The notes: generated by a model not told the origin, from the letters alone. A stretch of DNA of 16,743 nt from Candidatus Saccharimonadota bacterium (GCA_028289095.1 JAQGGY010000024.1:1-16743); one strand, 5' to 3'. Shown: positions 1 through 7,586, numbered from the stretch's first letter. Made by a program: numbers and translations.

Positions 1-3
1 CAT
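1..3 (-). CDS. Start codon of a gene leaving the window at the left edge
   Basis: The first three bases, cat, read as ATG on the minus strand. They sit 11 nt downstream of a near-perfect promoter (-10 at 15-20). This is the same 11-nt distance seen between promoter and ATG of the pilin-like gene that starts at 1312. The earlier in-frame possibility, ATG at 9-11, is followed immediately by TAA, so it cannot be the start. Because the promoter is of the type found at both pilin genes, including the TGCTT before the -10, I infer that the gene is another pilin-like or co-regulated surface gene with a leaderless message. Nothing of the protein itself is visible. Confidence 0.4.
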
Positions 4-14
4 AGTTACATAGA

Positions 15-43
15 AGTATAAAGCACTACCGTTATAGCGTCAA
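15..43 (-). promoter_or_regulatory. Sigma70-type promoter reading off the left edge
   Basis: On the minus strand, -35 TTGACG (38-43), a 17-nt spacer ending in TGCTT, then -10 TATACT (15-20). This closely matches the promoters of the two pilin-like genes at 1324-1352 and 12330-12358. Confidence 0.75.
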
Positions 44-55
44 CGAGCCATATAA

Positions 56-83
56 AAAGAGGACGCTCGCGCATCCCCTCTTT
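56..83 (-). terminator. Intrinsic terminator after the 83-aa gene
   Basis: AAAGAGG (56-62) pairs with CCTCTTT (77-83). On the minus strand the stem ends in a run of five T (CTCTTTTTATAT). It lies 14 nt downstream of the stop codon at 98-100. Confidence 0.65.
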
Positions 84-97
84 ATCTATCTTCTCTG

Positions 98-349
98 CTA
101 GCTGATGCTCAGCAAGGTCCAGCTACCGCCTTGGTTGTCGGTTCGCAAGCGGTAGTCGTTTGCGCCGTCGCTCAATGTGAGGATCTGCGCAATACGTTCG
201 CCGCTACGTATGACGGTGCGGATACCAGCATCGAGGAATTGATAGCTTGTGCCACCGTATTCCATGCGACGCGGATATGCTCGCAGGTCACGTCCGAATC
301 CCATTGCAGTGATTGTTACTGGGGTGTTGATAGTTGTTGATTGGTTCAT
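98..349 (-). CDS. Small conserved-looking protein of unknown function (83 aa)
   Basis: An 83-residue protein without signal peptide or membrane segment, rich in beta-forming residues and Arg/Gly pairs. It ends DNQGGSWTLLSIS. Alternating hydrophobic residues such as YGGTSYQFLDAGIRTVIR suggest a small all-beta domain. I do not recognise a named family. The start is supported by a Shine-Dalgarno GAGGAG (minus strand, about 355-360) six or so bases before the ATG, and an intrinsic terminator (56-83) follows the stop. No clear promoter lies directly upstream. Instead the gene follows a long structured region (394-658) that has its own promoter and a terminator-like hairpin, so expression may depend on readthrough of that element. 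The function is unknown. Confidence 0.7.
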   Translation of the reverse strand: MNQSTTINTPVTITAMGFGRDLRAYPRRMEYGGTSYQFLDAGIRTVIRSGERIAQILTLSDGANDYRLRTDNQGGSWTLLSIS

Positions 350-393
350 ATTCTTACTCCTCGAGATATTTGATTGATTTATTTTTGGTAAAT

Positions 394-423
394 AAAAAAA
401 CTGACAACAAGAAAGATGGTCAG
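394..423 (-). terminator. Intrinsic terminator or attenuator before the 83-aa gene
   Basis: On the minus strand, CTGAC (423-419) pairs with GTCAG (405-401), followed by seven T (400-394). The stem is only 5 bp but the T-run is strong. It ends the structured region 424-621 and lies 45 nt before the ATG at 349, so it could be either the end of a free RNA or an attenuator. Confidence 0.55.
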
Positions 424-621
424 CTACGGATTTATGAGTAAGCTACGAGGAGACAAAGTGGCACCGTCAGCCATTTGCTGTATCACCTGAAGTAGCAGTT
501 GAATATGTAGTGCGGCAGGGACGCTTTGCTGAATGTCCGAGGACGCAGCTAGTGTGTATGTCGACTATGGTTTTGGTTAGTCTGTCAGTAAAAAGGTTTC
601 TCCACCAGTACTCACATGACC
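401..621 (-). ncRNA. Putative structured RNA or leader, about 220-230 nt
   Basis: This has no credible ORF. The predicted +1 at 621 (six bases past the -10 at 628-633) begins GGTCA, which pairs with TGACC (422-418). The next eight bases, TGTGAGTA (616-609), pair with TACTCATA (440-433) using one G-T pair, and GGAGA (603-599) pairs with TCTCC (453-449). Inside are a GACTA/TAGTC hairpin (563-582) and a GCTG-GTCC/GGAC-CAGC hairpin (528-549). The outermost helix shares bases with the terminator stem, which would allow an either/or switch. I tried 6S, SRP, RNase P and tmRNA signatures and none fits. It could be a free small RNA or a cis-acting leader of the 83-aa gene. Confidence 0.45.
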
Positions 622-627
622 TTCTTT

Positions 628-658
628 AGTATAGCGCGCCGGTCCGTTGGAGCGTCAA
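628..658 (-). promoter_or_regulatory. Promoter for the structured RNA at 401-621
   Basis: On the minus strand, -35 TTGACG (653-658) and -10 TATACT (628-633) with a 19-nt spacer, longer than ideal. Both boxes are identical to those of pilin promoter 1. It lies downstream of the pilin stop codon at 710. Confidence 0.55.
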
Positions 659-703
659 TAGGAAAAGCATAATGATTATAGTAATTATGTCTACGTAATG
701 GCG

Positions 704-730
704 ACACCGCTATGCACCCGCAGGCGGTGT
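704..730 (-). terminator. Hairpin at the pilin 1 stop codon, possible terminator
   Basis: ACACCGC (704-710) and GCGGTGT (724-730) form a 7-bp stem spanning the end of the pilin gene, stop codon included. The minus-strand side has no T-run and the plus-strand side has only TTT. It is either a weak terminator or an mRNA-stabilising hairpin. Confidence 0.3.
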
Positions 731-1312
731 TTCGTTGCAGTTGCTGATATTAGATATCGTGAACGAGTACTTGTAATAGTCGTTCGTTGCGGCGTATGGG
801 GTTATATTTGCCCCGCCTATGTTGATATGGTTACAGTAATACGCGTTAGCATTCAGCAGACTGGCCTCGCGAAAACCTAGGCGGCGATACATCGTTGATG
901 CGTTTGGTCCTGCACTTTTCATGTTCCATGCACTGATGACGTATGAGGTGCCATCGCTTGAATACAGGTAGCATCCGCCCTGCCCTGAGCGGCCTTTACT
1001 AGGGTTTGGTACGCTTTGTGGCAGCGTTTCGACCACATTCGGTACCCAGTCTGCTTGCGACGTGCCGGCAAAGCAATTATCATCCGAGCGGACGATTGAT
1101 AAACCACCAGTTGATGGATAGCTGCCGTTATCTGCGGCATATTTTTCGACGATAGTATGGACGTTCTTGATGTCTGATTGTCTGCGCGCGTCATTTGACC
1201 GGTCCTGGACGCCATTAAAGGCGACTATCGTAATGGCAGCTAAAATGCCAATCACGACGATGACAATTAATAATTCGACGATTGTAAACCCTTTTTGTGT
1301 TTGTTTGGTCAT
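710..1312 (-). CDS. Type IV pilin-like protein (class III signal peptide), 200 aa
   Basis: A prepilin-like surface subunit. A short basic leader MTKQTQKG ends at the prepilin peptidase site; the mature protein would start FTIVELLIVIVVIGILAAIT, with the conserved Glu at mature position 5 and a hydrophobic alpha-1 helix (about residues 9-30). An amphipathic helix follows (NGVQDRSNDARRQSDIKNV), then a variable globular domain with about five cysteines, probably in disulfides. It would be inserted in the membrane, processed by a PilD-type peptidase and assembled by a PilB/PilC machine that is not in this window. There is no Shine-Dalgarno: the -10 box ends 11 nt before the ATG, so the mRNA is probably leaderless. 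It could be a minor pilin or pseudopilin rather than the major subunit. Confidence 0.9.
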   Translation of the reverse strand: MTKQTQKGFTIVELLIVIVVIGILAAITIVAFNGVQDRSNDARRQSDIKNVHTIVEKYAADNGSYPSTGGLSIVRSDDNCFAGTSQADWVPNVVETLPQSVPNPSKGRSGQGGCYLYSSDGTSYVISAWNMKSAGPNASTMYRRLGFREASLLNANAYYCNHINIGGANITPYAATNDYYKYSFTISNISNCNETPPAGA

Positions 1313-1323
1313 ATACTAAGTAA

Positions 1324-1352
1324 AGTATAAAGCATGAGCAATTTAGCGTCAA
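1324..1352 (-). promoter_or_regulatory. Promoter of pilin-like gene 1 (leaderless type)
   Basis: On the minus strand, -35 TTGACG (1347-1352), a 17-nt spacer ending TGCTT, and -10 TATACT (1324-1329). Only 11 nt separate the -10 from the ATG at 1312, leaving a leader of about 4 nt with no ribosome binding site. Confidence 0.8.
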
Positions 1353-1391
1353 AGCTAACTGCAGGTTATCTTTCACGCAGTCATCGGTGTA

Positions 1392-1418
1392 TTGACTTAG
1401 GCATAAGCAAGTTATACG
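1392..1418 (+). promoter_or_regulatory. Possible promoter of the deacetylase/glycosyltransferase gene
   Basis: TTGACT (1392-1397) and TATACG (1413-1418) with a short 15-nt spacer. Other AT-rich hexamers lie at 1420-1431, so the exact -10 is uncertain. The rest of 1353-1516 shows no other element. Confidence 0.3.
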
Positions 1419-1516
1419 CTGAATATATACAGTCCAATACAGGTGGCCTACTCTATTTACACAGTTTCATTCCTCTATCCGATCAACAAGTACTTTTTTA
1501 GTGTGAGGAGGTGTGC

Positions 1517-3829
1517 ATGGGGAACGGTGAAATTCCTGTCTTTTTCGATCAAAAGGGCAAACGGTGGATGAAAACAAAAATAATTGCAGCCATTTTGTTG
1601 GCTATTGTCACTGCTGGGTTGTTCTGGTTGGGGCCGCAGGTTGTCGCACACAAGCAAGTTACTCCCCTTGATCAATACGGTCCGACAGCAAAAATACCTG
1701 GACGCACAGCCACCTCAGCGCAGACATTGTCTGGGCTGATTTCAAATACCGAAACCCCAGTGGTTGGAAAAGGGTCGTTAGTCAGAGTGCTTCGTGTCAC
1801 AGAATATATGGGGGAAACGTATGGCGTCGACCCCTTTACTAACCAGATCATCCGTAGCCTTGCGCCAAACGAGTTGACGTACATAGCCGGCGAACCATAT
1901 GTCATCGACCGCTATGGACACTCAAATGGTAAGCGTATTGCATTAACGTTTGATGATGGGCCGGATCCTATCTATACACCCAAGCTACTCGATTTACTGT
2001 CAAGCGAATCGGCAGAAGCAAGTTTTTTTGTTGTTGGAAGCGCGATTACGAAACATCCCGAAATAGCCCGGCGTATCGTGCGCGAAGGCCATGTCATCGC
2101 TAATCACACTTTTAATCATGTGGATTATGACTTTATCAGTGAATTTCAGGGCCAGCAGGAAATCAATCAGACTGAGCGCATTATTACGGCCACGACAGGT
2201 CAGTCGTCCGCATATTTTCGCGTACCGTACGGAGGAGGAACGGACCAATCATTCCGCAACAGTATTCTGGCGCTACTGACGGCGCAAAAAATGGGATACG
2301 TTGTAACCTCATATGATTTTGACAGCAATGACTGGCAGTTTACGACGAACTACCCCCATCAATATCCGGAATTTAATGGTGACGACATTACTGTACTTGT
2401 GCATGACAGCGGTGGCGATAGGACGCAGACGGTTAGTTATGTAAAAGAGTTGATAAAGCGCGCCCATGCTAAGGGGTATACTTTTGTGAATTTAAATGAA
2501 CTGTATTATCAGTCACCTACATTGGCCAGTGTAGGGGCTTCGTCGATTGCAGATGAGACCGCCCTGATAGCTGCGAGTGCTGTTTTGGTGTGGCCACACG
2601 CTATCATTGTCGGTTTGTTTAGTGTCAGTATTCTATCGATTATCATGACAACGTTTTTAAACATTATTTTAGCCGCAAAGTATAACAAAAAAATGAAAAA
2701 AATGAATAAACGACGAGCGTCTGGGTATGCTCCACTGACGACGATCATCGTTCCGGCTTACAACGAAGGAAAAGTTATTACTAAGACTGTCCGTTCGCTA
2801 CTTGCCTCGCGGTACAAACATATCGAAGTAATTATTGTCGATGACGGTTCAACGGACGATACCTGGCGAATTGCTCAGTCGCTCGCCTCGCGGTCTAAGC
2901 GCGTGAAGGCAATTCACCAAATTAATAGTGGCAAGTCGTCGGCGATTAACAATGCAATAGCTCATTCCAAGGGTGAAATCATCATCGGTGTTGATGCTGA
3001 CACAATATTCCCTCAACAAACTATCGCCAAATTTGTTCGGCATTTTAGGGATGAAACAATAGGTGCGGTTGCTGGTGTAGTGCGCGTCGGCAACGTGAAT
3101 GGGATGGTGACGCGCTGGCAGGCGCTTGAATACATGCTTAGTATAGCGATCGACCGAAACGCTCAGGCATTACTGAATTCGGTTATGATCATACCGGGTG
3201 CCTGTGGCGCCTGGCGCAAAGAAGCTATTATTGCAGCGGGAGGTTTGTCGCATGGTACGCTCGCCGAAGACTGCGACCTGACGTTAAGTGTCCAGCGATT
3301 AGGCCGTTACAAAATACTACAGGATAATGATGCGGTTAGTTATACCGAGGCCCCACAAAAAATAAAAAGTCTTGTCAAGCAACGCTTCCGTTGGATGTTT
3401 GGCAGTATTCAGGCGTTATGGAAACATCGCAGCATGCTGTTTGACTGGAAGTACCAGTGGCTGGGGTCATTGTTTATGCCGAATGCAATTATATCCATTA
3501 CTATCCCCTTCTTCTTTTGGCCGGTACTTATGTTTATCAGTCTCCAGAATATACTGAGCGGCAACTATATGGTGATACTACTATATTTTATTGTTTCACT
3601 ATCGCTGCAATTCATCATTGCGACGATAGGCGTCGTTATAGCTAAAGGTAAATTATCCTATATCATTGCAGTGCCATTTGCCCGTTTTATTTACGGCCCC
3701 ATCCGAACGTATGTGTTATATAAAACGATACTTACTGCGATGAAAGGTACGTATGTCGGATGGAATAAGTTGGTTCGAACTGGCGCTGCTACATACCCTG
3801 TCAAGGATCGTTTGCAGCGTGATCACTAA
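1517..3829 (+). CDS. Bifunctional polysaccharide deacetylase / family 2 glycosyltransferase (770 aa)
   Basis: A membrane enzyme likely to polymerise and N-deacetylate a surface polysaccharide, combining roles that PgaB- and PgaC-type proteins split. After an N-terminal TM (about 18-40) and a linker, a NodB domain (about 138-330) shows all motifs: TFDDGPD (144-150), HTFNH (197-201) as metal ligands, RVPYG (235-239), DFDSNDW and LVHD. A TM (about 350-388) leads into a processive GT2 domain: TIIVPAYNEG, VDDGS (441-445), DAD (493-495), AEDCD (583-587) and QRFRW (622-626). C-terminal TMs (about 650-740) would form the translocation channel. The start at ATG 1517 is chosen for GAGGAGG ending 5 nt before it. 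A GTG lies two codons upstream; ATG 1568 is also possible. The deacetylase faces outside and the transferase inside. The acceptor sugar is unknown; GlcNAc is likely by family. Confidence 0.93.
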   Translation: MGNGEIPVFFDQKGKRWMKTKIIAAILLAIVTAGLFWLGPQVVAHKQVTPLDQYGPTAKIPGRTATSAQTLSGLISNTETPVVGKGSLVRVLRVTEYMGETYGVDPFTNQIIRSLAPNELTYIAGEPYVIDRYGHSNGKRIALTFDDGPDPIYTPKLLDLLSSESAEASFFVVGSAITKHPEIARRIVREGHVIANHTFNHVDYDFISEFQGQQEINQTERIITATTGQSSAYFRVPYGGGTDQSFRNSILALLTAQKMGYVVTSYDFDSNDWQFTTNYPHQYPEFNGDDITVLVHDSGGDRTQTVSYVKELIKRAHAKGYTFVNLNELYYQSPTLASVGASSIADETALIAASAVLVWPHAIIVGLFSVSILSIIMTTFLNIILAAKYNKKMKKMNKRRASGYAPLTTIIVPAYNEGKVITKTVRSLLASRYKHIEVIIVDDGSTDDTWRIAQSLASRSKRVKAIHQINSGKSSAINNAIAHSKGEIIIGVDADTIFPQQTIAKFVRHFRDETIGAVAGVVRVGNVNGMVTRWQALEYMLSIAIDRNAQALLNSVMIIPGACGAWRKEAIIAAGGLSHGTLAEDCDLTLSVQRLGRYKILQDNDAVSYTEAPQKIKSLVKQRFRWMFGSIQALWKHRSMLFDWKYQWLGSLFMPNAIISITIPFFFWPVLMFISLQNILSGNYMVILLYFIVSLSLQFIIATIGVVIAKGKLSYIIAVPFARFIYGPIRTYVLYKTILTAMKGTYVGWNKLVRTGAATYPVKDRLQRDH

Positions 3830-3832
3830 TCC

Positions 3833-4675
3833 CTACAGTAAAATAAGGTCGAACTTTTCATTCAAATCGTAAATATCTTGAACGACCCGAAGCTGGCTTA
3901 TGGTTTCGCTGTAATCTTTTTCAACAAGTGCCGTTAATTGGGCGTTGCTGGCTTCAATTTCCCGTACTGAACCATAGATCATGTCATCGATTGCCACATC
4001 CATTCCATGCGCAAGGTTGTTTATCTGTGTGGATAGCCGCTGTAATGTTTGGATGGCTGAGTCCTTTATCGCTACTAGCTCGGCAGGCGTTTTGACTGCA
4101 GTCAGCGTGTCTACTTCGGCCTGTAGGTCTGAGCTCATTTGTCGAAAGTAGTTCGATCTGCCTGCGTAATCGTTGAAATCGTTAATTGTATTGAACTCAT
4201 CCATAATTTTTGTAGATTTTTCTAATGACGTCGCATAGACTTCTAGGAATGTTATCGTTTCGTCGTAGCGTTCAAGGGTATCATTTGTCTGGTTAATGAC
4301 ATGCAGTGAACGCTCCTTTAAAGTATCGGCGACCGCAAATGTGCCGATATATTCAGCATAGGTCAGTGATGGGAGTGTACTACTTTCAGCTGACAGATCG
4401 TTAATTTTAGCGCGGCATGCGGCTATGGCATTCTTTATTTTTTTTGCGTCGGCTGCACGTGAACTCGATGTCGCATTCGGGTCATCTAATAGCGGCAATT
4501 CAACATCGCTTTCAAGAGTTTTGACCGTGGCACGCACGTTGCCTGCGGATGATTGCAGTTCAGTAATATATTTTTTAGCGGTAATTTCAGAAAAGATCAG
4601 TGCAGTCGCTAGGACTGTTATTAGGGCAAGAGAGACGTTCAGAAGTAGAAAATTTTTGCTAGGCTTACTTAGCAT
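3833..4675 (-). CDS. Membrane-anchored coiled-coil protein of unknown function (280 aa)
   Basis: One N-terminal TM helix (about residues 9-29) after a short basic start (MLSKPSKN) is followed by some 250 residues of mostly helical sequence with heptad-like Leu/Ile/Ala spacing. The layout suggests an anchored extracytoplasmic coiled-coil protein. One cysteine (CRAKIND, about residue 88) is present. I recognise no catalytic motif or named family. The length and topology resemble the sensory ectodomain of a chemoreceptor without the signalling half, but this is only topology. A strong AGGAGGAG five bases before the ATG fixes the start. The gene converges on the glycosyltransferase gene with only 3 bp between stop codons and no hairpin terminator, so the two transcripts probably overlap at their 3' ends. 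Confidence 0.8.
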   Translation of the reverse strand: MLSKPSKNFLLLNVSLALITVLATALIFSEITAKKYITELQSSAGNVRATVKTLESDVELPLLDDPNATSSSRAADAKKIKNAIAACRAKINDLSAESSTLPSLTYAEYIGTFAVADTLKERSLHVINQTNDTLERYDETITFLEVYATSLEKSTKIMDEFNTINDFNDYAGRSNYFRQMSSDLQAEVDTLTAVKTPAELVAIKDSAIQTLQRLSTQINNLAHGMDVAIDDMIYGSVREIEASNAQLTALVEKDYSETISQLRVVQDIYDLNEKFDLILL

Positions 4676-4782
4676 ATTCTCCTCCTATTTTTAAGTACGA
4701 TTATAAGGCTATTATATACCCCTTACGGGTTTATGGGCAGGAAAACCCTTGTGATTTGTAAACGCAAGTATCCGTAGCGGTA

Positions 4783-5799
4783 CTATTCTTCAACTCGGAA
4801 ACCAAAAGCTTTGGCATACGGTGCGTATTTTTTGTAGTCGAGGGCCGACATAAATTCCTTGTCAGTGAAGCGTGACGAGTAGGCGACTTTTAGGAACCAG
4901 TAAAGCCCATAGACGTTCCGAAATGTTTCGGATCCCTTTTTGGTGTACGCGCTAAATAAAAGCAGGACTAGCGGAGTGATTGCCAGTACTATCGCCCACA
5001 AAGACAGTAGTATTATCAGATCTAACTGGGTAGTTAGAATGATGTCAGTGGGACCAAATAGTGGCTGGCCGGTAAATTGATCAGTCATGACTATGACGAG
5101 CGGTATATAGCAGATGTAGGAGCAGACGGCAGTCGTCGTTACCGCATACTGATAAATAAATCGCTGCCAGAAAGTCATTTTTGCATAGTAACCCCGGCTA
5201 ATCATATGCTCGTATATTACATGTTGGGCGACTTTGGCGGCTCGGTGTCTGCGCAGCTGGCGATCGGTCAGTGCGACTGTATTTGATGTTCTAAACATCC
5301 ATGCCATGAACGTCTTTTCGTAGTAGGTTAAGTCGGCGCCTGAATCGAGGTTTTGTAACTGAATTCGTCCATTAGAGTCACGCCATGCCCGCAGGTCACC
5401 CTTATCTTGAATCGAATTAATGATCAGATGCGCTACCTCCCCTTCGTCAACCGCGTCGATGAGGATGGATGCTTCGACGGGCGAAATGTCGATTTCGTAC
5501 TGAGGTACAGTGGTGCCAGCCTGAAGGGCTCGACGTTTGGTAGTGAGTGCTAATGTCAGCCGACGGATGTGGATCAGGACACCAACGCCCGCGAGCACAA
5601 ATAGTAGAAAGAAACTGCCAAATACCTGATCTGGATAATAGGTTCCGCCGTGATTGATGTATGTCGTAATAACGCTAACCGTGAAAGCTATGAATACCAT
5701 ATAGTAGACGCCTACATACATTGCTGTGGCGACTAGCCTGCGCTTTCGTAGGAATTTCAAACTTGGTAAATAGTGGTCGGATGGTTGCAGGAAATTCAT
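4783..5799 (-). CDS. DUF2207-like membrane protein lacking the N-terminal domain (338 aa)
   Basis: Four predicted TM helices in two pairs (about 22-48, 59-79, 213-239, 256-284) surround a cytoplasmic region. Residues 103-150 (ISPVEASILIDAVDEGEVAH then DKGDLRAW) resemble the winged-helix-like part of DUF2207 proteins, where a site for opening a segment is followed by an AtLldLA.rGyl pattern. The C-terminus (KYAPYAKAFGFRVEE) resembles the DUF2207 ending LPYAvAlGve. The large extracytoplasmic N-terminal domain of that family is absent. Assignment is from remembered pattern, so moderate. The start at 5799 is preferred over a longer frame to 5934 because the longer one runs through the promoter and into the divergent gene. 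An extended -10 (TGATATACT) ends 13 nt before this ATG and there is no Shine-Dalgarno. Confidence 0.7.
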   Translation of the reverse strand: MNFLQPSDHYLPSLKFLRKRRLVATAMYVGVYYMVFIAFTVSVITTYINHGGTYYPDQVFGSFFLLFVLAGVGVLIHIRRLTLALTTKRRALQAGTTVPQYEIDISPVEASILIDAVDEGEVAHLIINSIQDKGDLRAWRDSNGRIQLQNLDSGADLTYYEKTFMAWMFRTSNTVALTDRQLRRHRAAKVAQHVIYEHMISRGYYAKMTFWQRFIYQYAVTTTAVCSYICYIPLVIVMTDQFTGQPLFGPTDIILTTQLDLIILLSLWAIVLAITPLVLLLFSAYTKKGSETFRNVYGLYWFLKVAYSSRFTDKEFMSALDYKKYAPYAKAFGFRVEE

Positions 5800-5812
5800 G
5801 ATGATACGTTTT

Positions 5813-5821
5813 AGTATATCA
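5813..5821 (-). promoter_or_regulatory. Extended -10 promoter of the DUF2207-like gene
   Basis: TGATATACT on the minus strand fits the extended -10 form TGnTATAnT; no good -35 is visible. It lies in the 73-bp divergent gap to the MFS gene. On the plus side of that gap a TATTAT (5860-5865) ends 7 nt before the MFS start codon, without a convincing -35. Confidence 0.45.
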
Positions 5822-5872
5822 GTCGAACTATCGAACAACAGTATTATTCGAAGATGCAGTATTATAGATATA

Positions 5873-7096
5873 ATGACTTCAGCTAAATTGAAACACACAA
5901 AGAGTGAATTGCTTTGGGGGCGCATAGCCGCCAAGACGGTTTATTTTATGCTGGGCGTTGGCAGCGGTACGTTCGCCGCTACTATCCCCCGACTTAAAGA
6001 CAGTCTCGGGCTTAGCCCAAGCGAGTTAGGCGTCGCGCTACTATGCTGTTCGCTCGGTGGATTCGTAGCCATGCAGCTGACCGCACCGCTGATTAAACGG
6101 GTCGGCTTGCGGCTTTTACTTGCGTATCTGATGCCACTTTTCCCACTTGTGCTGATCCTGATTGGCATCGCGAATAATTTTACGGCTCTTTCACTAGCGT
6201 TTGCCTTATTTGGCGCGGTCACCAGTATCGCAGGTATCGCGGTGAATGCACACGCGATTGATATAGAAAAAGCCTATGCAAAAACGATTATGAGCAGCTT
6301 TCATGCCCTATTTAGTATTGGCGGCCTGGCGGGTGCGGCGGCTGGCGGGATTATGACAGCACAGCTGTTTTCTATCCCTGTCAGCTTAACAGTTGTCGCA
6401 TTGAGCCTGTCGTTGTTAGGTGCGGCGTTAATTACTAAATTATTTGACGTGACGAAATATAATTGGGTGGCAGATCATACAGTCATCGAATCGCCCCATG
6501 AACATCATTTGGGTAAATGGTGGCGCCAGGTAATACTTTTTGGCTGCCTAATGTTCATTTGCTTCCTGTGCGAAGGTGCGATTGCTGATTGGAGCGCTAT
6601 TTACATGAAAGAAGCACATGGGGTCGGTCCGGTTGTCGCCGTGTTTGCGTATATGATTTTTAACGGTTGTATGACGATTGGCCGGTTGACTGGTGACGGG
6701 GTGATTCGGCGTTTTGGTTCAGTCCCAATACTGATTGTTGGCAGCATGATGGGCGTTGTTGGGTTGTCTATCGGATTACTATCAAACAACCTTGTCATCG
6801 CGCTGACTGGATTTGGGGTTGTCGGCATCGGATTATCCGTACTTGTGCCAATCTTGGTGTCGATGGCTGGTAATTTATCTGGTGGCGACCGTAATGCTGC
6901 ACTCGCCCGCGTCAGCACCTTTGGCAGTATCGGACTAATGACCGGTCCAGCTGTAATTGGTTTTATAGCCGATAGCTATAGCTTACTGATGGCGATGATG
7001 CTTCCAGTAGTTCTATTGATAATGCTGAGTGGTGCGGCTATGATGATGCATAAATCAGCACGTATGAAATACCAGGCTTCTGAAATCTTAGGATAA
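5873..7096 (+). CDS. Major facilitator superfamily transporter, YbjJ-like (407 aa)
   Basis: A 12-TM secondary transporter in the cytoplasmic membrane. TM1 (YFMLGVGSGTFAATIPRLKD) and the cytoplasmic loop before TM3 (LIKRVGLRLLL) fit MFS. The half-way point is a hydrophilic linker (DHTVIESPHEHHLGKWWRQV), and TM7 carries EGAIADWSAIYM, a pattern I associate with YbjJ/FucP-like transporters. The substrate cannot be told from sequence. The start at ATG 5873 is chosen because upstream codons of the open frame run through the divergent promoter region and give no hydrophobic or conserved sequence. No Shine-Dalgarno precedes it; a TATTAT 7 nt upstream hints at a leaderless message. The gene is followed by a separate SD-led operon 85 bp later. 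Confidence 0.88.
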   Translation: MTSAKLKHTKSELLWGRIAAKTVYFMLGVGSGTFAATIPRLKDSLGLSPSELGVALLCCSLGGFVAMQLTAPLIKRVGLRLLLAYLMPLFPLVLILIGIANNFTALSLAFALFGAVTSIAGIAVNAHAIDIEKAYAKTIMSSFHALFSIGGLAGAAAGGIMTAQLFSIPVSLTVVALSLSLLGAALITKLFDVTKYNWVADHTVIESPHEHHLGKWWRQVILFGCLMFICFLCEGAIADWSAIYMKEAHGVGPVVAVFAYMIFNGCMTIGRLTGDGVIRRFGSVPILIVGSMMGVVGLSIGLLSNNLVIALTGFGVVGIGLSVLVPILVSMAGNLSGGDRNAALARVSTFGSIGLMTGPAVIGFIADSYSLLMAMMLPVVLLIMLSGAAMMMHKSARMKYQASEILG

Positions 7097-7181
7097 ATCG
7101 TTCCTTTGTGGCGTAGCTTGTTGTCTAGCATAGTGCTTGTGGCGTGCTACTATGAGAATAACTAATCATAGGAGAAGCAAC

Positions 7182-7586
7182 ATGAATGATTTTATAATTC
7201 GCTTCCTGATCGCTGGTGGGGTGATGGCAGTATTCGATGCATTTTGGCTGACTGTCGTCGCCAGTAAATTTTATAAAAACCAAATTGGCAGCCTGTTGCT
7301 TGAAAAGCCAAACCTTACTGCGGCAGTGATTTTTTATGGCATTTACGTTGTCGGCATTGTGGCATTCGTACTTTCACCTGCACTCGAAAAAGGATCGTGG
7401 ATGTATGCGCTTGGGTACGGAGCGTTGTTTGGGTTTGTGGCGTATGCAACATATGACCTTACAAACCTATCAACTTTGAAGGGCTTTACGACAAAAGTGG
7501 TTATTGTTGATATGATCTGGGGTGTGTGTCTGACTGCTGCCGTATCCGTTATTTCTTATTGGATTATCAAACAGTGGATTTCGTAA
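7182..7586 (+). CDS. DUF2177 family membrane protein (134 aa)
   Basis: A small four-TM protein. The pattern AFWLTVVASKFYKNQIG near the N-terminus and YDLTNLSTLKGF followed by VDMIWG near the C-terminus is characteristic of DUF2177; the family has no established function. The length (about 130 aa) is normal, so the gene looks intact. The start at 7182 has a good Shine-Dalgarno, AGGAGA (7170-7175), 6 nt upstream. An extended -10 (TGCTACTAT, 7145-7153) just before it is a candidate promoter but lacks a good -35. It is the first gene of a compact operon with DUF1295 and an NAD(P)-binding protein, whose coding regions overlap in succession. Co-transcription suggests a joint role at the membrane, perhaps in lipid or quinone modification. 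Confidence 0.85.
   Translation: MNDFIIRFLIAGGVMAVFDAFWLTVVASKFYKNQIGSLLLEKPNLTAAVIFYGIYVVGIVAFVLSPALEKGSWMYALGYGALFGFVAYATYDLTNLSTLKGFTTKVVIVDMIWGVCLTAAVSVISYWIIKQWIS

Noticed and set aside
394..621. Known RNA genes (tmRNA, RNase P RNA, SRP RNA) for the structured stretch
   Set aside because: There is no tRNA-like end or tag reading frame, no GAGGAAAGTCC/ACAGAA core and no GGAA-loop domain with AGCAGCC-like partner.
698..880. Plus-strand 60-codon ORF opposite pilin 1
   Set aside because: It is antisense to the 3' end of a clear pilin gene and has no ribosome site.
5800..5934. N-terminal extension of the DUF2207-like gene
   Set aside because: It overlaps the divergent MFS gene start and the promoter region. 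The inner ATG at 5799 follows an extended -10.
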